Assembly: GCA_017532145.1 (NCBI GenBank)
Contig: JAFXJR010000124.1
Span: 1-42,297, forward strand
DNA: 42,297 nt
From: Lachnospiraceae bacterium
Lineage (GTDB): Bacteria; Bacillota; Clostridia; Lachnospirales; Lachnospiraceae
Direction: 5' to 3'
The position numbers and the translations under genes are program-made. The notes under the pieces were generated by a model, which made no database searches, was not told the origin of the DNA, and saw only the letters and a program-made list of their open reading frames with translations. Shown one piece after another: positions 8,467 through 17,906 of this stretch. Every line of letters starts with the position of its first letter. The first letter of the stretch is position 1.

Positions 8467-9450
8467 TTATCTGACAATCTCCGTATTTTCCATATCTACC
8501 ACCGCTACCTCATTGTACTTCATCATACAGATCCCTTCCTTATAGCAGCCGATATCAGGCTGATTAATTTCTCCCTTTAGATTCCGAAGCACCTGGGACG
8601 GTATATTCACTCCACACTCATAGGCATGAGGATATCCTCCCCCAAACCGGGGATTTATCTCCGACAAATACCACCGTTCTCCTATACGAAAGATATCGAT
8701 ATCTATCATACCACAGAAGCCACAGGTTTCCACAAATTTTTGGATAAGCGAAAACAACTCCTCATCCTTTACGGATACCGACTTATCCGTTTCTCCGGCT
8801 CTCATCTTAATTTTTTCTTTTACAAACAAGGAGGTGCATTTTCCGCTTATCATATCAACATAGACGTCTGCCCCATACTCTGTTCCCTCCATATATTCCT
8901 GTATCATCAAATCCGGATGCAGCGTAAAAAGCACTTCGATTTCCTCCCTGCTTTTTACCATGTTGATATGGATACTGGCACTTCCACAAACCGGCTTGAC
9001 AAAGACAGGATAGTGGATTTCTCCCCGCTTTACTGCCTGATAAAATTCCTCCTTATCTATATAGCATTTCCCTGTAGGAATCCCCATTTTGGTCAAAAGC
9101 TGATAGGTTTGATATTTATCGAAGCAGGTCTCCACCAGCTCATAGGAAGAAATAATAGGAGTAGCTCCTATGGCTAAAAAACGTTCTTTTTCCCTGGCCA
9201 GCAGACTGAGTTCCGGGTCAATCAGGGAAAAGACTCCATCCACCTTTTCCTTTTGGCAAATCTCAAGAATCCTGTCCAGATAGTCCGGAGCAGAAATTCT
9301 GGGAACCAGATAGAACTGATCTGCCTCATAGACTGCTGGTGCCAGATTGGAACAATCTGTCGCAATAACTCTGCCGCTCTCTCCCAGTTCTCTCTTAAAA
9401 TACTGCACAATTTTGTTTCTCGTTCCCGCACTTAAGATTAATAAATTCAT
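8467..9450 (-). CDS. ATP-grasp carboxylate ligase-like protein
   Basis: The 327-residue protein has the three-domain ATP-grasp layout: an N-terminal Rossmann-like domain (MNLLILSAGTRNKIVQYF), then the ATP-binding core with FVKPVCGSASI (about 150-160) and the metal and phosphate residues E264, N266 and R268 in LSEINPRFGGGYPHA. Such enzymes activate a carboxylate as acyl phosphate and join it to an amine. The substrate cannot be read, but the operon also encodes a UDP-uronic acid-forming dehydrogenase and two aminotransferases, so amidation of a sugar carboxylate, or attaching an amino acid to an amino sugar, are plausible. It lies between the PglC-like and GT4 genes, tightly spaced. Confidence 0.88.
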   Translation of the reverse strand: MNLLILSAGTRNKIVQYFKRELGESGRVIATDCSNLAPAVYEADQFYLVPRISAPDYLDRILEICQKEKVDGVFSLIDPELSLLAREKERFLAIGATPIISSYELVETCFDKYQTYQLLTKMGIPTGKCYIDKEEFYQAVKRGEIHYPVFVKPVCGSASIHINMVKSREEIEVLFTLHPDLMIQEYMEGTEYGADVYVDMISGKCTSLFVKEKIKMRAGETDKSVSVKDEELFSLIQKFVETCGFCGMIDIDIFRIGERWYLSEINPRFGGGYPHAYECGVNIPSQVLRNLKGEINQPDIGCYKEGICMMKYNEVAVVDMENTEIVR

Positions 9451-9470
9451 CTGCTTATTTCCCTCCTATC

Positions 9471-10124
9471 TTAGCTTTTCAACTTCAAGCTTCCTGTTTC
9501 CTCCAGACGCTGCTTTCTGATTTGTGCAAAATTTCCTTCCACTGCATGGGTATCCTCTGCTACCTCATCCCTGTGTCCCAATACTGTTTTCACCGTCAGC
9601 CACAGTACCCTGATATCCATTCCCAGAGACAGCCCCTTAACATACTCCACATCCTTTTCCAATCGTCTGTCCCAATCAATAAAGTTTCTGCCGCTCACCT
9701 GAGCCAGACCGGTAAGTCCCGGTCTTACTGTATGGCGCAGTCTCTCCTCCTGTGTATAATAGGGGAGATAGGAAACCAGAAGGGGTCTGGGACCGATGAT
9801 ACTCATATCTCCCTTCAAAATATTAAAAAGCTCTGGAAGCTCATCCAGACTGGTAGCCCTGAGTAGCTTTCCAAAACCGGTCAATCTCTCACTATCCGGC
9901 AAAAGCTTTCCCTCTTTATCCTTTTTATCGGTCATCGTTCTGAATTTACACAGAGTAAAAATTTTTTCATCCTTCCCTGGTCTTTCCTGCCGAAATAGAA
10001 TAGGACTGCCCAGCTTGCATCGAACTAAAACCGCCAATACCAACAGCAGGGGACTAAGAATGATTATCCCCATCAAAGACAAAAGAATATCCAGTAATCT
10101 TTTTATATACTTTCCATATATCAT
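9471..10124 (-). CDS. Polyprenyl-phosphate phosphosugar transferase (PglC-like)
   Basis: This monotopic phosphoglycosyltransferase moves a sugar-1-phosphate from a UDP-sugar to undecaprenyl phosphate, the first membrane step of a lipid-linked glycan. The 217 residues show an N-terminal reentrant hydrophobic helix (KRLLDILLSLMGIIILSPLLL), the CKFRTM motif, the catalytic Asp-Glu pair in SLDELPELFN, and IGPRPLL and RPGLTGLAQVSGR. It is of the small PglC size rather than the long WbaP type. ATG at 10124 is preceded by GGAGG at 7 nt. The dehydratase and aminotransferase genes just upstream suggest that its substrate is a diamino- or amino-dideoxy sugar. Confidence 0.93.
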   Translation of the reverse strand: MIYGKYIKRLLDILLSLMGIIILSPLLLVLAVLVRCKLGSPILFRQERPGKDEKIFTLCKFRTMTDKKDKEGKLLPDSERLTGFGKLLRATSLDELPELFNILKGDMSIIGPRPLLVSYLPYYTQEERLRHTVRPGLTGLAQVSGRNFIDWDRRLEKDVEYVKGLSLGMDIRVLWLTVKTVLGHRDEVAEDTHAVEGNFAQIRKQRLEETGSLKLKS

Positions 10125-10144
10125 ACACAAACCTCCGATACCGG

Positions 10145-11269
10145 TTATCCAAACAGGGAGGTTACGGTTTGGATAATCAGCTCCATATCCTCTGAAGTAT
10201 TTTTAATGTCGCTGGGCAGACATAATCCTCTCTGGAAAATATCCTCCGATACGATTTCTTCTCCGGCTGTTATTAAGTCATACTCTGCAAATACCGGTTG
10301 TAAATGCATGGGCTTCCAGATAGGACGACTTTCTGCATTTTCCTTTTCCAGTGCATCCATCACCATACTCGGTGTTACCCGACAGCCTTCCTGAATCGTT
10401 ATACAGGAGAGCCAGCAGTTAGCTTCTCCTTCCTGATTCATCGGATTCATCGTAATTTCAGGTATCTTAGCAAAGGCTTCCTGATAAGTTTGATAGATTT
10501 CCTGTTTTCTTTGCTTATGTTCCTCTAAAGCCAATAGCTGTCCCCTACCAATTCCTGCCAAAATATTGCTCATCCGATAGTTAAAGCCTATCTGAGAATG
10601 CTGGTAATGTCTGGCCGGGTCTCTGGCCTGGGTAGCCAGAAACCTAGCTTTTTTAATTTCCTCTTCATCATCAGAAACCAACATACCACCTCCCGAGGTG
10701 GTAATAATCTTATTGCCATTAAAGGAATAGATACCAAACCGTCCAAAGGTACCGGTATGTCTGCCCTTATAAGTACTGCCTAAAGACTCTGCCGCATCCT
10801 CAATAAGTACTGTTTGATGCTCTCTGCAAATCTCCATAATTTCATCCAGCTTAGCTGGTGTGCCGTATAGATGTACCAAAATCACAGCCTTGGGATTAGG
10901 ATATTTTTCATAGGCTTTTCTTAGTGCCTTCGGACACATATTCCAGGTATCCTTTTCTGAGTCGATAAAAACGGGAGTGGCCTTCTCATAGACAATAGGA
11001 TTACAGGAGGCAGAAAAAGTAAGGGAGGACACGAATACCACGTCCCCTTCCTTTACCCCTGATAATCGCAGTGCCAGATGGATAGCTGCCGTTCCTGCAC
11101 TAAGGGCTGCCCCATAGCCTGCATGAGTATAGGCTACCAGTTCCCTTTCAAAGGCATCCACATGGGGACCTAACGGTGCCACCCAATTGGTAGTAAAAGC
11201 CTCATTTACAAACTCCTGCTCCCTGCCATGCATAGTAGGAGAGGAAAGATAGATTCGTTTTTTTGTCAT
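10145..11269 (-). CDS. DegT/DnrJ/EryC1-type sugar aminotransferase (PglE-like)
   Basis: A 374-residue PLP enzyme that transfers an amino group from glutamate to a 4-keto sugar nucleotide. The PLP lysine is K187 in YSFNGNKIITTSGGG and the cofactor-ring Asp is D158 in LIEDAAESLGS. The opening (IYLSSPTMHGREQEFVNEAF) and TNWVAPLGPHVDAFE fit the PglE/PseC/DesI group. It follows the PglF-like dehydratase gene by 26 nt, so the pair should yield UDP-4-amino-4,6-dideoxy-GlcNAc. No separate PglD-type hexapeptide acetyltransferase is present in the operon; see the GNAT-GT2 fusion. Confidence 0.92.
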   Translation of the reverse strand: MTKKRIYLSSPTMHGREQEFVNEAFTTNWVAPLGPHVDAFERELVAYTHAGYGAALSAGTAAIHLALRLSGVKEGDVVFVSSLTFSASCNPIVYEKATPVFIDSEKDTWNMCPKALRKAYEKYPNPKAVILVHLYGTPAKLDEIMEICREHQTVLIEDAAESLGSTYKGRHTGTFGRFGIYSFNGNKIITTSGGGMLVSDDEEEIKKARFLATQARDPARHYQHSQIGFNYRMSNILAGIGRGQLLALEEHKQRKQEIYQTYQEAFAKIPEITMNPMNQEGEANCWLSCITIQEGCRVTPSMVMDALEKENAESRPIWKPMHLQPVFAEYDLITAGEEIVSEDIFQRGLCLPSDIKNTSEDMELIIQTVTSLFG

Positions 11270-11295
11270 GATAAAGGTCCTCCCTTTTGGTTTGA

Positions 11296-13170
11296 TTATT
11301 CCCCCAGCTTATAATGATAAGTAGGCACAATTTCCTGAATCATCGGACGAATATCCTGGCTTTCATTTTTGGAAGCCTCCTTCAGCTTCTTTAGCTGAAC
11401 AAAAAATTTTGTTTCATCAATCTCAATTGGCTTTCCAATATGAATCAGCTTGTTGGCTGTTTCCTTCATTCCTTCCTCATCCAGCAGCAGTTCCTCATAG
11501 AGCTTCTCTCCCGGCCGGAGACCGGTAAACTCAATTTTAATATCCTCTCCCACCCGATAGCCGGAAAGACGAATCAGGTTTTGAGCTAAATCCAGGATTT
11601 TCACCGGCTCTCCCATATCCAACACAAAGATTTCGCCTCCCTTTGCATAGGCTCCTGCCTGCAGCACCAGGGAAACTGCCTCCGGTATCGTCATAAAATA
11701 ACGAATAATATCCGGGTGAGTCACTGTTACAGGTCCTCCTGCTAAAATCTGCTTTCTGAACAGGGGGATTACACTGCCATTACTGCCCAGCACATTTCCA
11801 AAACGAACTGCCACAAATTCTGTTTCATAGTGATTATTAAAGGTCTGGATAATCATTTCACAGATTCGCTTGCTGGCTCCCATAATATTTGTGGGATTTA
11901 CTGCCTTGTCTGTAGAAATCAGAACGAATCGCTTTACCCCATAAAAGGCAGAAGCCTGAGCAGTCTTCCAGGTTCCAAATACATTGTTTTTTATTGCCTC
12001 ATTGGGACTGTCCTCCATCAGCGGTACATGCTTATGTGCCGCCGCATGGTAAACGATATCCGGCTGGTAGGTCTGAAAAATCCAGTTCATTCGATTGGTA
12101 TTTCTTACCGAAGCAATCAGAACCAATAGCTTTAACTCCGGATACTTTCGTTTTAATTCCTGCTGCATATCGTAGACGTTATTTTCATAAATATCCAAAA
12201 TAATCAGCTGCTTTGGTCGATGACTGGCAATCTGCCGGCAAAGCTCACTACCGATGGAGCCACCACCACCTGTCACCAATACCACCTTATTCTGCACATA
12301 ACCCAGAATGGAATCCATGTCTACAGAAATAGGGTCTCTGCCCAGTAAATCCTCTACCTCCACATCCCTGAGCTTACTAACATTAACCTCTCCATTTACC
12401 AGCTGATACATTCCCGGCAGGGAACGAAGCTTGCAGTTGGTTTCCTTACAGATTTCCAGAATTTTTCTCAGCTCTGAACGGGAGATAGAGGGCATAGCTA
12501 CGATAATTTCATCAATTTCATAGATATCGGCACATTCAATAATCTTGTCTCTGCCTCCCAGTACCTTGATTCCCTGAATATAGCTTCCCCATTTTCCCTG
12601 GTCATCATCAATAATACAGCGGATTACCATAGTACTGAAATTACTGTTGGCAATTTCCTTAATAATTACATTTGCTGCTTCACCTGCACCAATCACCATC
12701 ACCGATATGGTATTTTTCTTATTCTGCTGCTTATGCTTTCTGCTGCGCAGGAAACGATACGAAAAACGACTGGCAAAAATCATAGTAATCAGTACAAAAA
12801 GATATTGAATATAATAACTTTTCGGTACCGGCTGCTGGGTAATTTTCACAAACTCCAGCCCGACCAGATTGACCGCGGCAGAACTGACACAGGCCATAAC
12901 CAGATTTTGCAGCTCTGTCTCTCCGGCAAAAGCCCACAGACTGTGATAGAGCCTGAACAGATAGAAAATCAACAGAGTCAGCAGGATATTCACCGGTAAA
13001 AACCGGGTAACCGGATCCATAAAATGATCCGGTATATGATCCAGACGAAATTCATAACGGATAATCAATGCCATATAGCTTGCAAAAATGATACTGATAA
13101 TATCATAAATAATCAAGCATGTCCTTCGATAAAACAGCTTTGCATTAAACGTTTTTTTCTTGTTTTCCAT
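11296..13170 (-). CDS. UDP-GlcNAc 4,6-dehydratase, membrane type (PglF/CapD-like)
   Basis: The 624-residue protein has four N-terminal membrane helices (to about residue 140), a first Rossmann domain (VMVIGAGEAANVI) and a C-terminal SDR dehydratase domain with the NAD motif TGGGGSIGSEL (about 300-310). As in PglF, the usual SDR tyrosine is replaced: the active site reads STDKAVNPTNIMGASKR, with Thr-Asp-Lys and a later Lys. It forms UDP-4-keto-6-deoxy-GlcNAc for the PglE-like enzyme. ATG at 13170 with AAGGA upstream is preferred; it overlaps the end of the ligase-like gene by 26 nt, and the longer in-frame extension would start with an unrelated basic stretch. Confidence 0.93.
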   Translation of the reverse strand: MENKKKTFNAKLFYRRTCLIIYDIISIIFASYMALIIRYEFRLDHIPDHFMDPVTRFLPVNILLTLLIFYLFRLYHSLWAFAGETELQNLVMACVSSAAVNLVGLEFVKITQQPVPKSYYIQYLFVLITMIFASRFSYRFLRSRKHKQQNKKNTISVMVIGAGEAANVIIKEIANSNFSTMVIRCIIDDDQGKWGSYIQGIKVLGGRDKIIECADIYEIDEIIVAMPSISRSELRKILEICKETNCKLRSLPGMYQLVNGEVNVSKLRDVEVEDLLGRDPISVDMDSILGYVQNKVVLVTGGGGSIGSELCRQIASHRPKQLIILDIYENNVYDMQQELKRKYPELKLLVLIASVRNTNRMNWIFQTYQPDIVYHAAAHKHVPLMEDSPNEAIKNNVFGTWKTAQASAFYGVKRFVLISTDKAVNPTNIMGASKRICEMIIQTFNNHYETEFVAVRFGNVLGSNGSVIPLFRKQILAGGPVTVTHPDIIRYFMTIPEAVSLVLQAGAYAKGGEIFVLDMGEPVKILDLAQNLIRLSGYRVGEDIKIEFTGLRPGEKLYEELLLDEEGMKETANKLIHIGKPIEIDETKFFVQLKKLKEASKNESQDIRPMIQEIVPTYHYKLGE

Positions 13171-15952
13171 TTGATTTTTTTTCCTTTTTGCCCATGTCAA
13201 ACAGCAGGGGTGCCATTACCAGAAGCAGCAGACAGCCTGCCGGATTACACAGATGGAAGATCCATTCTACTAAACCTGCTGTAGCAAAAGCCACCACTAC
13301 TGCCGCAGGAAAAGCAGCACAGGGAATCGTCTCTTTTCTTCTTTGATAAAAGATACAAGCCTGGATAAAGCCTGCTGTTCCTACCAGAATAAACAAAACT
13401 CCTACTAAAATTCCATGGTCATACGCCACTTGAAGGTAGATATTATGTGCATGCACTGCAGTAGTACCGTCCGGTAATACTGCTCCCATTTCCTTATGCC
13501 CCTTCATATCCAGCTGTTCAAGGTAGGATCTGAAAATATCCATTCGACCATTGGCATAGTCTTCTGCTGTTTCATAGACGTTGGTTTCTTCTTCCTCTTC
13601 CACCTCAGTCTCCTCTTCTACAGTAGAAAGCTCAGCCCTGGCGGCCGCATCCGCCATCGCTGCTGCCGCCTGCTCATCCTCCGTTCTGGTACTGATAATA
13701 TCCAGCTGACTGGCATCCACTCCACTGCCATTGTCCTGACTTCCGGTAGTCTCTGCAGCTGTCGTCTGATTACTGCCCTTTCCTTCAGCTTCTGCAGCAG
13801 TATCTGCCGACGGATTCTCCTCCTCATACATATCCGCTACACTGCCTTCCCAAACCACGTCTCCTTCATGATTAAACCTTTTGGCACGATATCTTTGGTA
13901 TTCCTCACTTCTTTCATAGGAAGTACTGCCTCCCTCTGGTATACCGAAAATCTTATTATTAAAGACCTCTGCAAATCGTTCTACCGTAATATAATACATA
14001 GAATCCCACTCATTTCCTCTGGTAATCGGATCCGGATAGGTTTCTATCTCATACTGAAAAACATCATTATAGACGGCAGGCAGAATCCTCTGTGCGGTAA
14101 AAATAACAGGGAAGCATACTGCTACTGCAGCTACCATAGCAACCACCAGTCTGCCGAAGGCTTTCAGCCCTCCTTTTCCCATACTAAGCACCGTCATTAC
14201 TGCTACGGTAATCATCAAAGCTGCCACTGCCAAAAATCCCGTTCTGGAACAGGTAAACAGCATATAGGTGCTGGCAGCCCCCAAGAAAAACAGTTCCTTC
14301 CACAGCAGGGTAAATATGGTCTTCAGGTTTTGCTTTTTCCCCTTCTCCGTCAGCTCAAGGCTTCGGTATTTTTCCACCAGCTTAATCACTGCTGCACACA
14401 GTACAAAGGTCATATAGACTGCTGTTACCGTTACCGTATGGAAGATAAACGGATACCGGGGATAAATCCAGGACAGGAAGGGTCTGCGGGCAAAACAAAA
14501 TATCATACAGCAGATAAAATGCAGCAGCATTCCATTACTTATATTTTGCAGCAAATGTGCCTTTTTATCCCAAAGGGCATAACGAAGATAAAACAGGGTG
14601 TAGGCAATCACTAAAACCACCGGCCACTGTCTGGTATTCCGATACAGAATTAAAAGCAGAAAGAAAATCCCTAAAAGTACACCAAACCAGGGAGAAATCC
14701 GCATATCCCACTGCTTTTTACGGATTCTGTTCACTGCCTGAAGTACCAGATTCAATATAAAGAAGCCTGCCAGTACCACTGCTGCCATTCCCCATCGAAG
14801 GATTTTGATATCCCATTCATCCATAGCAATATAGTCCACAAAATAGAGATGATACCATATCAGCACAGCCCCGGCCACCACTGCATACACAGGCAGTAAA
14901 GGATTCAACAGCTCCTTTTTCCTGCTCATACACAGAGCTGCCAGAATAAAATATACCATAAACTGCCGCTCTGCCAGCCTGTGATGAATGTCATACAGTC
15001 CATTCATATAGCTGCAGCAGGCCCAGATAGCCGCTGCAAAAAACAGTATCTGCAGCCAATCCTGCCCCTGCTCCTTTATCCTTTGTATCAAAGGCTTATA
15101 GGCATCCTTGTCCCTTTTTTGATTTACCCAGTACAACAGGAAAAGGCTGCACAGTAAAGCTCCCAGGGTATAAAAAAGATTGTCCAAAAGCTGTCCACTG
15201 AAAAACTTTCTAATGGTAATCGTCCAGAGAGCTGCCAAAGTTCCCACACCAATCAGCGTATTGGCAGTAAACCGAAAGGCACCTTCCACTGTTACCAGCC
15301 TGTCCTTTTTGGTCTTTCTGAAATACAGCTCCACAGCCCCCACTACTGCTGCCGCAAACACCAGCAGTATGGCATCCAGCATAAATACCTTATGCTTTCT
15401 TAAGGGAACAGAATAATTATATTCTCCGATAATATTGTATCCTTCCAGCTGGTCATAGTTAAAAACCAGCCGGCTTACATAGGGAGTACCTGCGGATTCT
15501 GTTTCCTCTAAACCAAACCGAATCCGACTGCCCTTATTTCCCTGTAAAAAGAAGTAATAATCCTTTCCCACCTCCATATCTTCATTGACATAGACGGTGC
15601 AGAAGCCGGGAAGATTGGCAAAACGGGTATCCACCTCTGTATCAAACAGAATCTCCATATTGGAATCCAGCATACGGAAGATAAAGTTTTCTACCTTCTG
15701 ATCCCTATCCCATCCATTTTCAAATTCGGTAATATAGAGGTTTACTGTCCCCAGATGATTGTACTGGGCAATAAAACGCTGCAGCATATAGTCCTCGTCC
15801 ACATAGTCGGAAGCCCCTGCCAGAATCTGATTACTGACAGAAGGGATGGTTTCCTTCCACATTCGTATGGGATAGATGGTAATCATGATAAATAAAATTA
15901 AAATCAGGACGACGTACTGTATAGCACGACTTAATTTTACTGTTTTATACAT
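13145..15952 (-). CDS. O-antigen ligase/polymerase-like membrane protein (Wzy_C)
   Basis: A 935-residue protein with about 14 membrane helices. After one helix it has a folded external domain (about residues 45-185), then a long membrane region, and near the C-terminus the Wzy_C-type loop with GRMDIFRSYLEQLDMKGH and VHAHNIYLQVAYDHG (His834 and His836). Such proteins polymerise or transfer lipid-linked glycans at the outer membrane face, including O-oligosaccharyltransferases that glycosylate protein. An extra, strongly acidic and Ala/Ser-rich stretch of about 95 residues (705-800, with EEETEVEEEEET) sits inside the catalytic loop. ATG at 15952 has GGAGAAAATAAG before it. Whether it is a polymerase, ligase or protein glycosyltransferase is open; no PglB-type enzyme is in the operon. 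Confidence 0.82.
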   Translation of the reverse strand: MYKTVKLSRAIQYVVLILILFIMITIYPIRMWKETIPSVSNQILAGASDYVDEDYMLQRFIAQYNHLGTVNLYITEFENGWDRDQKVENFIFRMLDSNMEILFDTEVDTRFANLPGFCTVYVNEDMEVGKDYYFFLQGNKGSRIRFGLEETESAGTPYVSRLVFNYDQLEGYNIIGEYNYSVPLRKHKVFMLDAILLVFAAAVVGAVELYFRKTKKDRLVTVEGAFRFTANTLIGVGTLAALWTITIRKFFSGQLLDNLFYTLGALLCSLFLLYWVNQKRDKDAYKPLIQRIKEQGQDWLQILFFAAAIWACCSYMNGLYDIHHRLAERQFMVYFILAALCMSRKKELLNPLLPVYAVVAGAVLIWYHLYFVDYIAMDEWDIKILRWGMAAVVLAGFFILNLVLQAVNRIRKKQWDMRISPWFGVLLGIFFLLLILYRNTRQWPVVLVIAYTLFYLRYALWDKKAHLLQNISNGMLLHFICCMIFCFARRPFLSWIYPRYPFIFHTVTVTAVYMTFVLCAAVIKLVEKYRSLELTEKGKKQNLKTIFTLLWKELFFLGAASTYMLFTCSRTGFLAVAALMITVAVMTVLSMGKGGLKAFGRLVVAMVAAVAVCFPVIFTAQRILPAVYNDVFQYEIETYPDPITRGNEWDSMYYITVERFAEVFNNKIFGIPEGGSTSYERSEEYQRYRAKRFNHEGDVVWEGSVADMYEEENPSADTAAEAEGKGSNQTTAAETTGSQDNGSGVDASQLDIISTRTEDEQAAAAMADAAARAELSTVEEETEVEEEEETNVYETAEDYANGRMDIFRSYLEQLDMKGHKEMGAVLPDGTTAVHAHNIYLQVAYDHGILVGVLFILVGTAGFIQACIFYQRRKETIPCAAFPAAVVVAFATAGLVEWIFHLCNPAGCLLLLVMAPLLFDMGKKEKKSNGKQEKNV

Positions 15953-16010
15953 CTTATTTTCTCCTAAATCATGGGTAGTATAGCATAGTTACTCACGCTT
16001 TACAAGGTGG

Positions 16011-17906
16011 CTATGGAATTGGGGAAGACTTAGCCTCCCAAAGCAAAAAACACCATAATGGCAGGGCAAACCAGAGAATCAACACATATCTGGGCAAACA
16101 GGTAGGACCTAAAAGGACAGTCAGCCAGATGAACAGCAGCAGCACAAAGGGCAGCAACAGGTGATAGTGCTTTCGATGGCAGATATAACCGGCAGAAAAG
16201 GCATAAGCCCAAAAGAGAAAGCCGGGAGAAAACAACAGAGAAAGCACGGGAAGCTTCTGCTGGGTAATTTCCAGGGACAGACTCCGATAGATTTCATCCA
16301 GCCAGGGCAGCAGGCTCTGTCTCTCACCAGGTCTTTCCACCTCATAGCCAAAAAACGAGCTGTCCTCATAGGTATAAGTGAAAGCCTGATTGCCCCGATA
16401 CACATCGATTACTGTATCCGGATACCAGAAACCATAGGAGGTCATTAACCAGGCGTCCAGATAGAGAGAGGAATATGTCCACCCCAATTCCCACCAAAGC
16501 TTTATATATTTGGCAGGATTTTGCTGAAATACATGGGACTGAAAGTCTACTTTTACTCCATCAGAAAGCTTGGGCGAATACCTGGATAAAGCCTCCTCAG
16601 GAAGAATTTCATAAAGAATCCCACATTGTTCTTCTGTCAGGCTGTCTTTTTCATTCTGATATACTCGGGACAGCTGCTGAATGGGTACGGTGAGCATTTC
16701 TCCACTTCCTGGGTCTCTGGCAGACAAAGCTGCTTCCAGCCCCTTATTTAAGCATAGCCAGGCTGCCACAACCGATACCAGCAAAACCAGCATTTTTTTT
16801 CGATAACCCTTCATCACTACTACCAGAACAGGCATAAATACAAAAAGGGCATACCAGCCATTGTGTCGAAAGCTTCCCATGACCAAAGCAGTAACACCAA
16901 AAAATAAAAGTTGCTTCCAGCTGCTGAAAAACCTCCCCCTTTGCTTGCCCATATTCAGCAAGACCACTAAAAGCAACAGGCAGGCTCCGCTGAAAATTCC
17001 ATCTTTGGCAGAACAAAGAACAAACATGGGAATCACGGGGAAAAAGGCAAAATAGACTATGCTTCCTCCTGTTATCCAGCGTGAGCAACCCTCTTTTTTC
17101 ATATAAGAAACTACTGTGCTAAACACACCTGACATCAGTAGCATTTGCAACAGGGTATAGGATGCAATTCCTAAATTATAAGAGCCTGTCACCTTATGGA
17201 CTGCCAGAATAATTCCTCCTAACAAGACTACATGAGGCAGGGGATGGTGGGTAGTAAAGTTTCTGGTCTGTATCTGGTTTAGCTCATCCTGAGCATCATA
17301 GACAAAAAAGCCCGGATAGACAGCTAAAAATACAGGAAGCCAAGCCAGCAGGAAAACAATCGCTGTCATGATCAGCTGTTTTTTTTCTGACAGGTTCTCC
17401 CACCACTCCATCGCCTTGTTCAACCCACATAATATTTTCTGCTTGATAGCTGTACAGCCTCTTTCTGCTGATTGAACAGAAAATGTATCTATAGAAGCTT
17501 TTTCTATATCAACTGTATCCAACCAAATCCAGGCTGCCTTTATCAATAGTGCAAACACTCCTGTCCATACCAGGATAGAAATCCACATCCATCCATTCCC
17601 AAGCTCTACACTACCTGCTGCCTCCAGCTGCACGCCCAGAGACAGACACAGGCTAAAGCCAAAGGCTAAAAGCCCTGCTGCCAAACTGCTCCATGCTGCT
17701 ACTTTTTTCTTCCCAGCTTCTTTAATCTGTCCACAAAGGCTGATTGCCTTTCCTAACATCCCCCAAAGAGCCAGCCAGATAAGAAGGGTAAGCCAGCTAT
17801 TACTGATAGCCAGCCCATTTCCCTTCAGATTCAGCATCTGCGGCAGGCAAAGCACTGCTGCCAGAGAAAGACCAAAAGCCTCTACTTTCTTATCTTTCTT
17901 CCCCAT
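16011..17906 (-). CDS. DUF6020-like membrane protein, probable GT-C enzyme
   Basis: A 631-residue polytopic protein with about 13 hydrophobic segments. The loop VYPGFFVYDAQDELNQIQTRNFTTHHPLPHVVLLGG after the fifth or sixth helix is the hallmark I associate with DUF6020 proteins, which resemble GT-C enzymes of the outer membrane face. A long external segment near the C-terminus (about 425-545) may bind acceptor. Its first codons overlap the end of the GNAT-GT2 gene by 17 nt, which suggests that it uses the polyprenyl-phosphate sugar made by that enzyme. Substrate is unknown. Confidence 0.8.
   Translation of the reverse strand: MGKKDKKVEAFGLSLAAVLCLPQMLNLKGNGLAISNSWLTLLIWLALWGMLGKAISLCGQIKEAGKKKVAAWSSLAAGLLAFGFSLCLSLGVQLEAAGSVELGNGWMWISILVWTGVFALLIKAAWIWLDTVDIEKASIDTFSVQSAERGCTAIKQKILCGLNKAMEWWENLSEKKQLIMTAIVFLLAWLPVFLAVYPGFFVYDAQDELNQIQTRNFTTHHPLPHVVLLGGIILAVHKVTGSYNLGIASYTLLQMLLMSGVFSTVVSYMKKEGCSRWITGGSIVYFAFFPVIPMFVLCSAKDGIFSGACLLLLVVLLNMGKQRGRFFSSWKQLLFFGVTALVMGSFRHNGWYALFVFMPVLVVVMKGYRKKMLVLLVSVVAAWLCLNKGLEAALSARDPGSGEMLTVPIQQLSRVYQNEKDSLTEEQCGILYEILPEEALSRYSPKLSDGVKVDFQSHVFQQNPAKYIKLWWELGWTYSSLYLDAWLMTSYGFWYPDTVIDVYRGNQAFTYTYEDSSFFGYEVERPGERQSLLPWLDEIYRSLSLEITQQKLPVLSLLFSPGFLFWAYAFSAGYICHRKHYHLLLPFVLLLFIWLTVLLGPTCLPRYVLILWFALPLWCFLLWEAKSSPIP

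Noticed and set aside
13496-14614. Long plus-strand open frame of 372 codons opposite the Wzy_C-like gene
   Set aside because: It is antisense to a gene with clear membrane helices and family motifs, has Cys/His/Ser-rich composition typical of a shadow frame, and no ribosome site.
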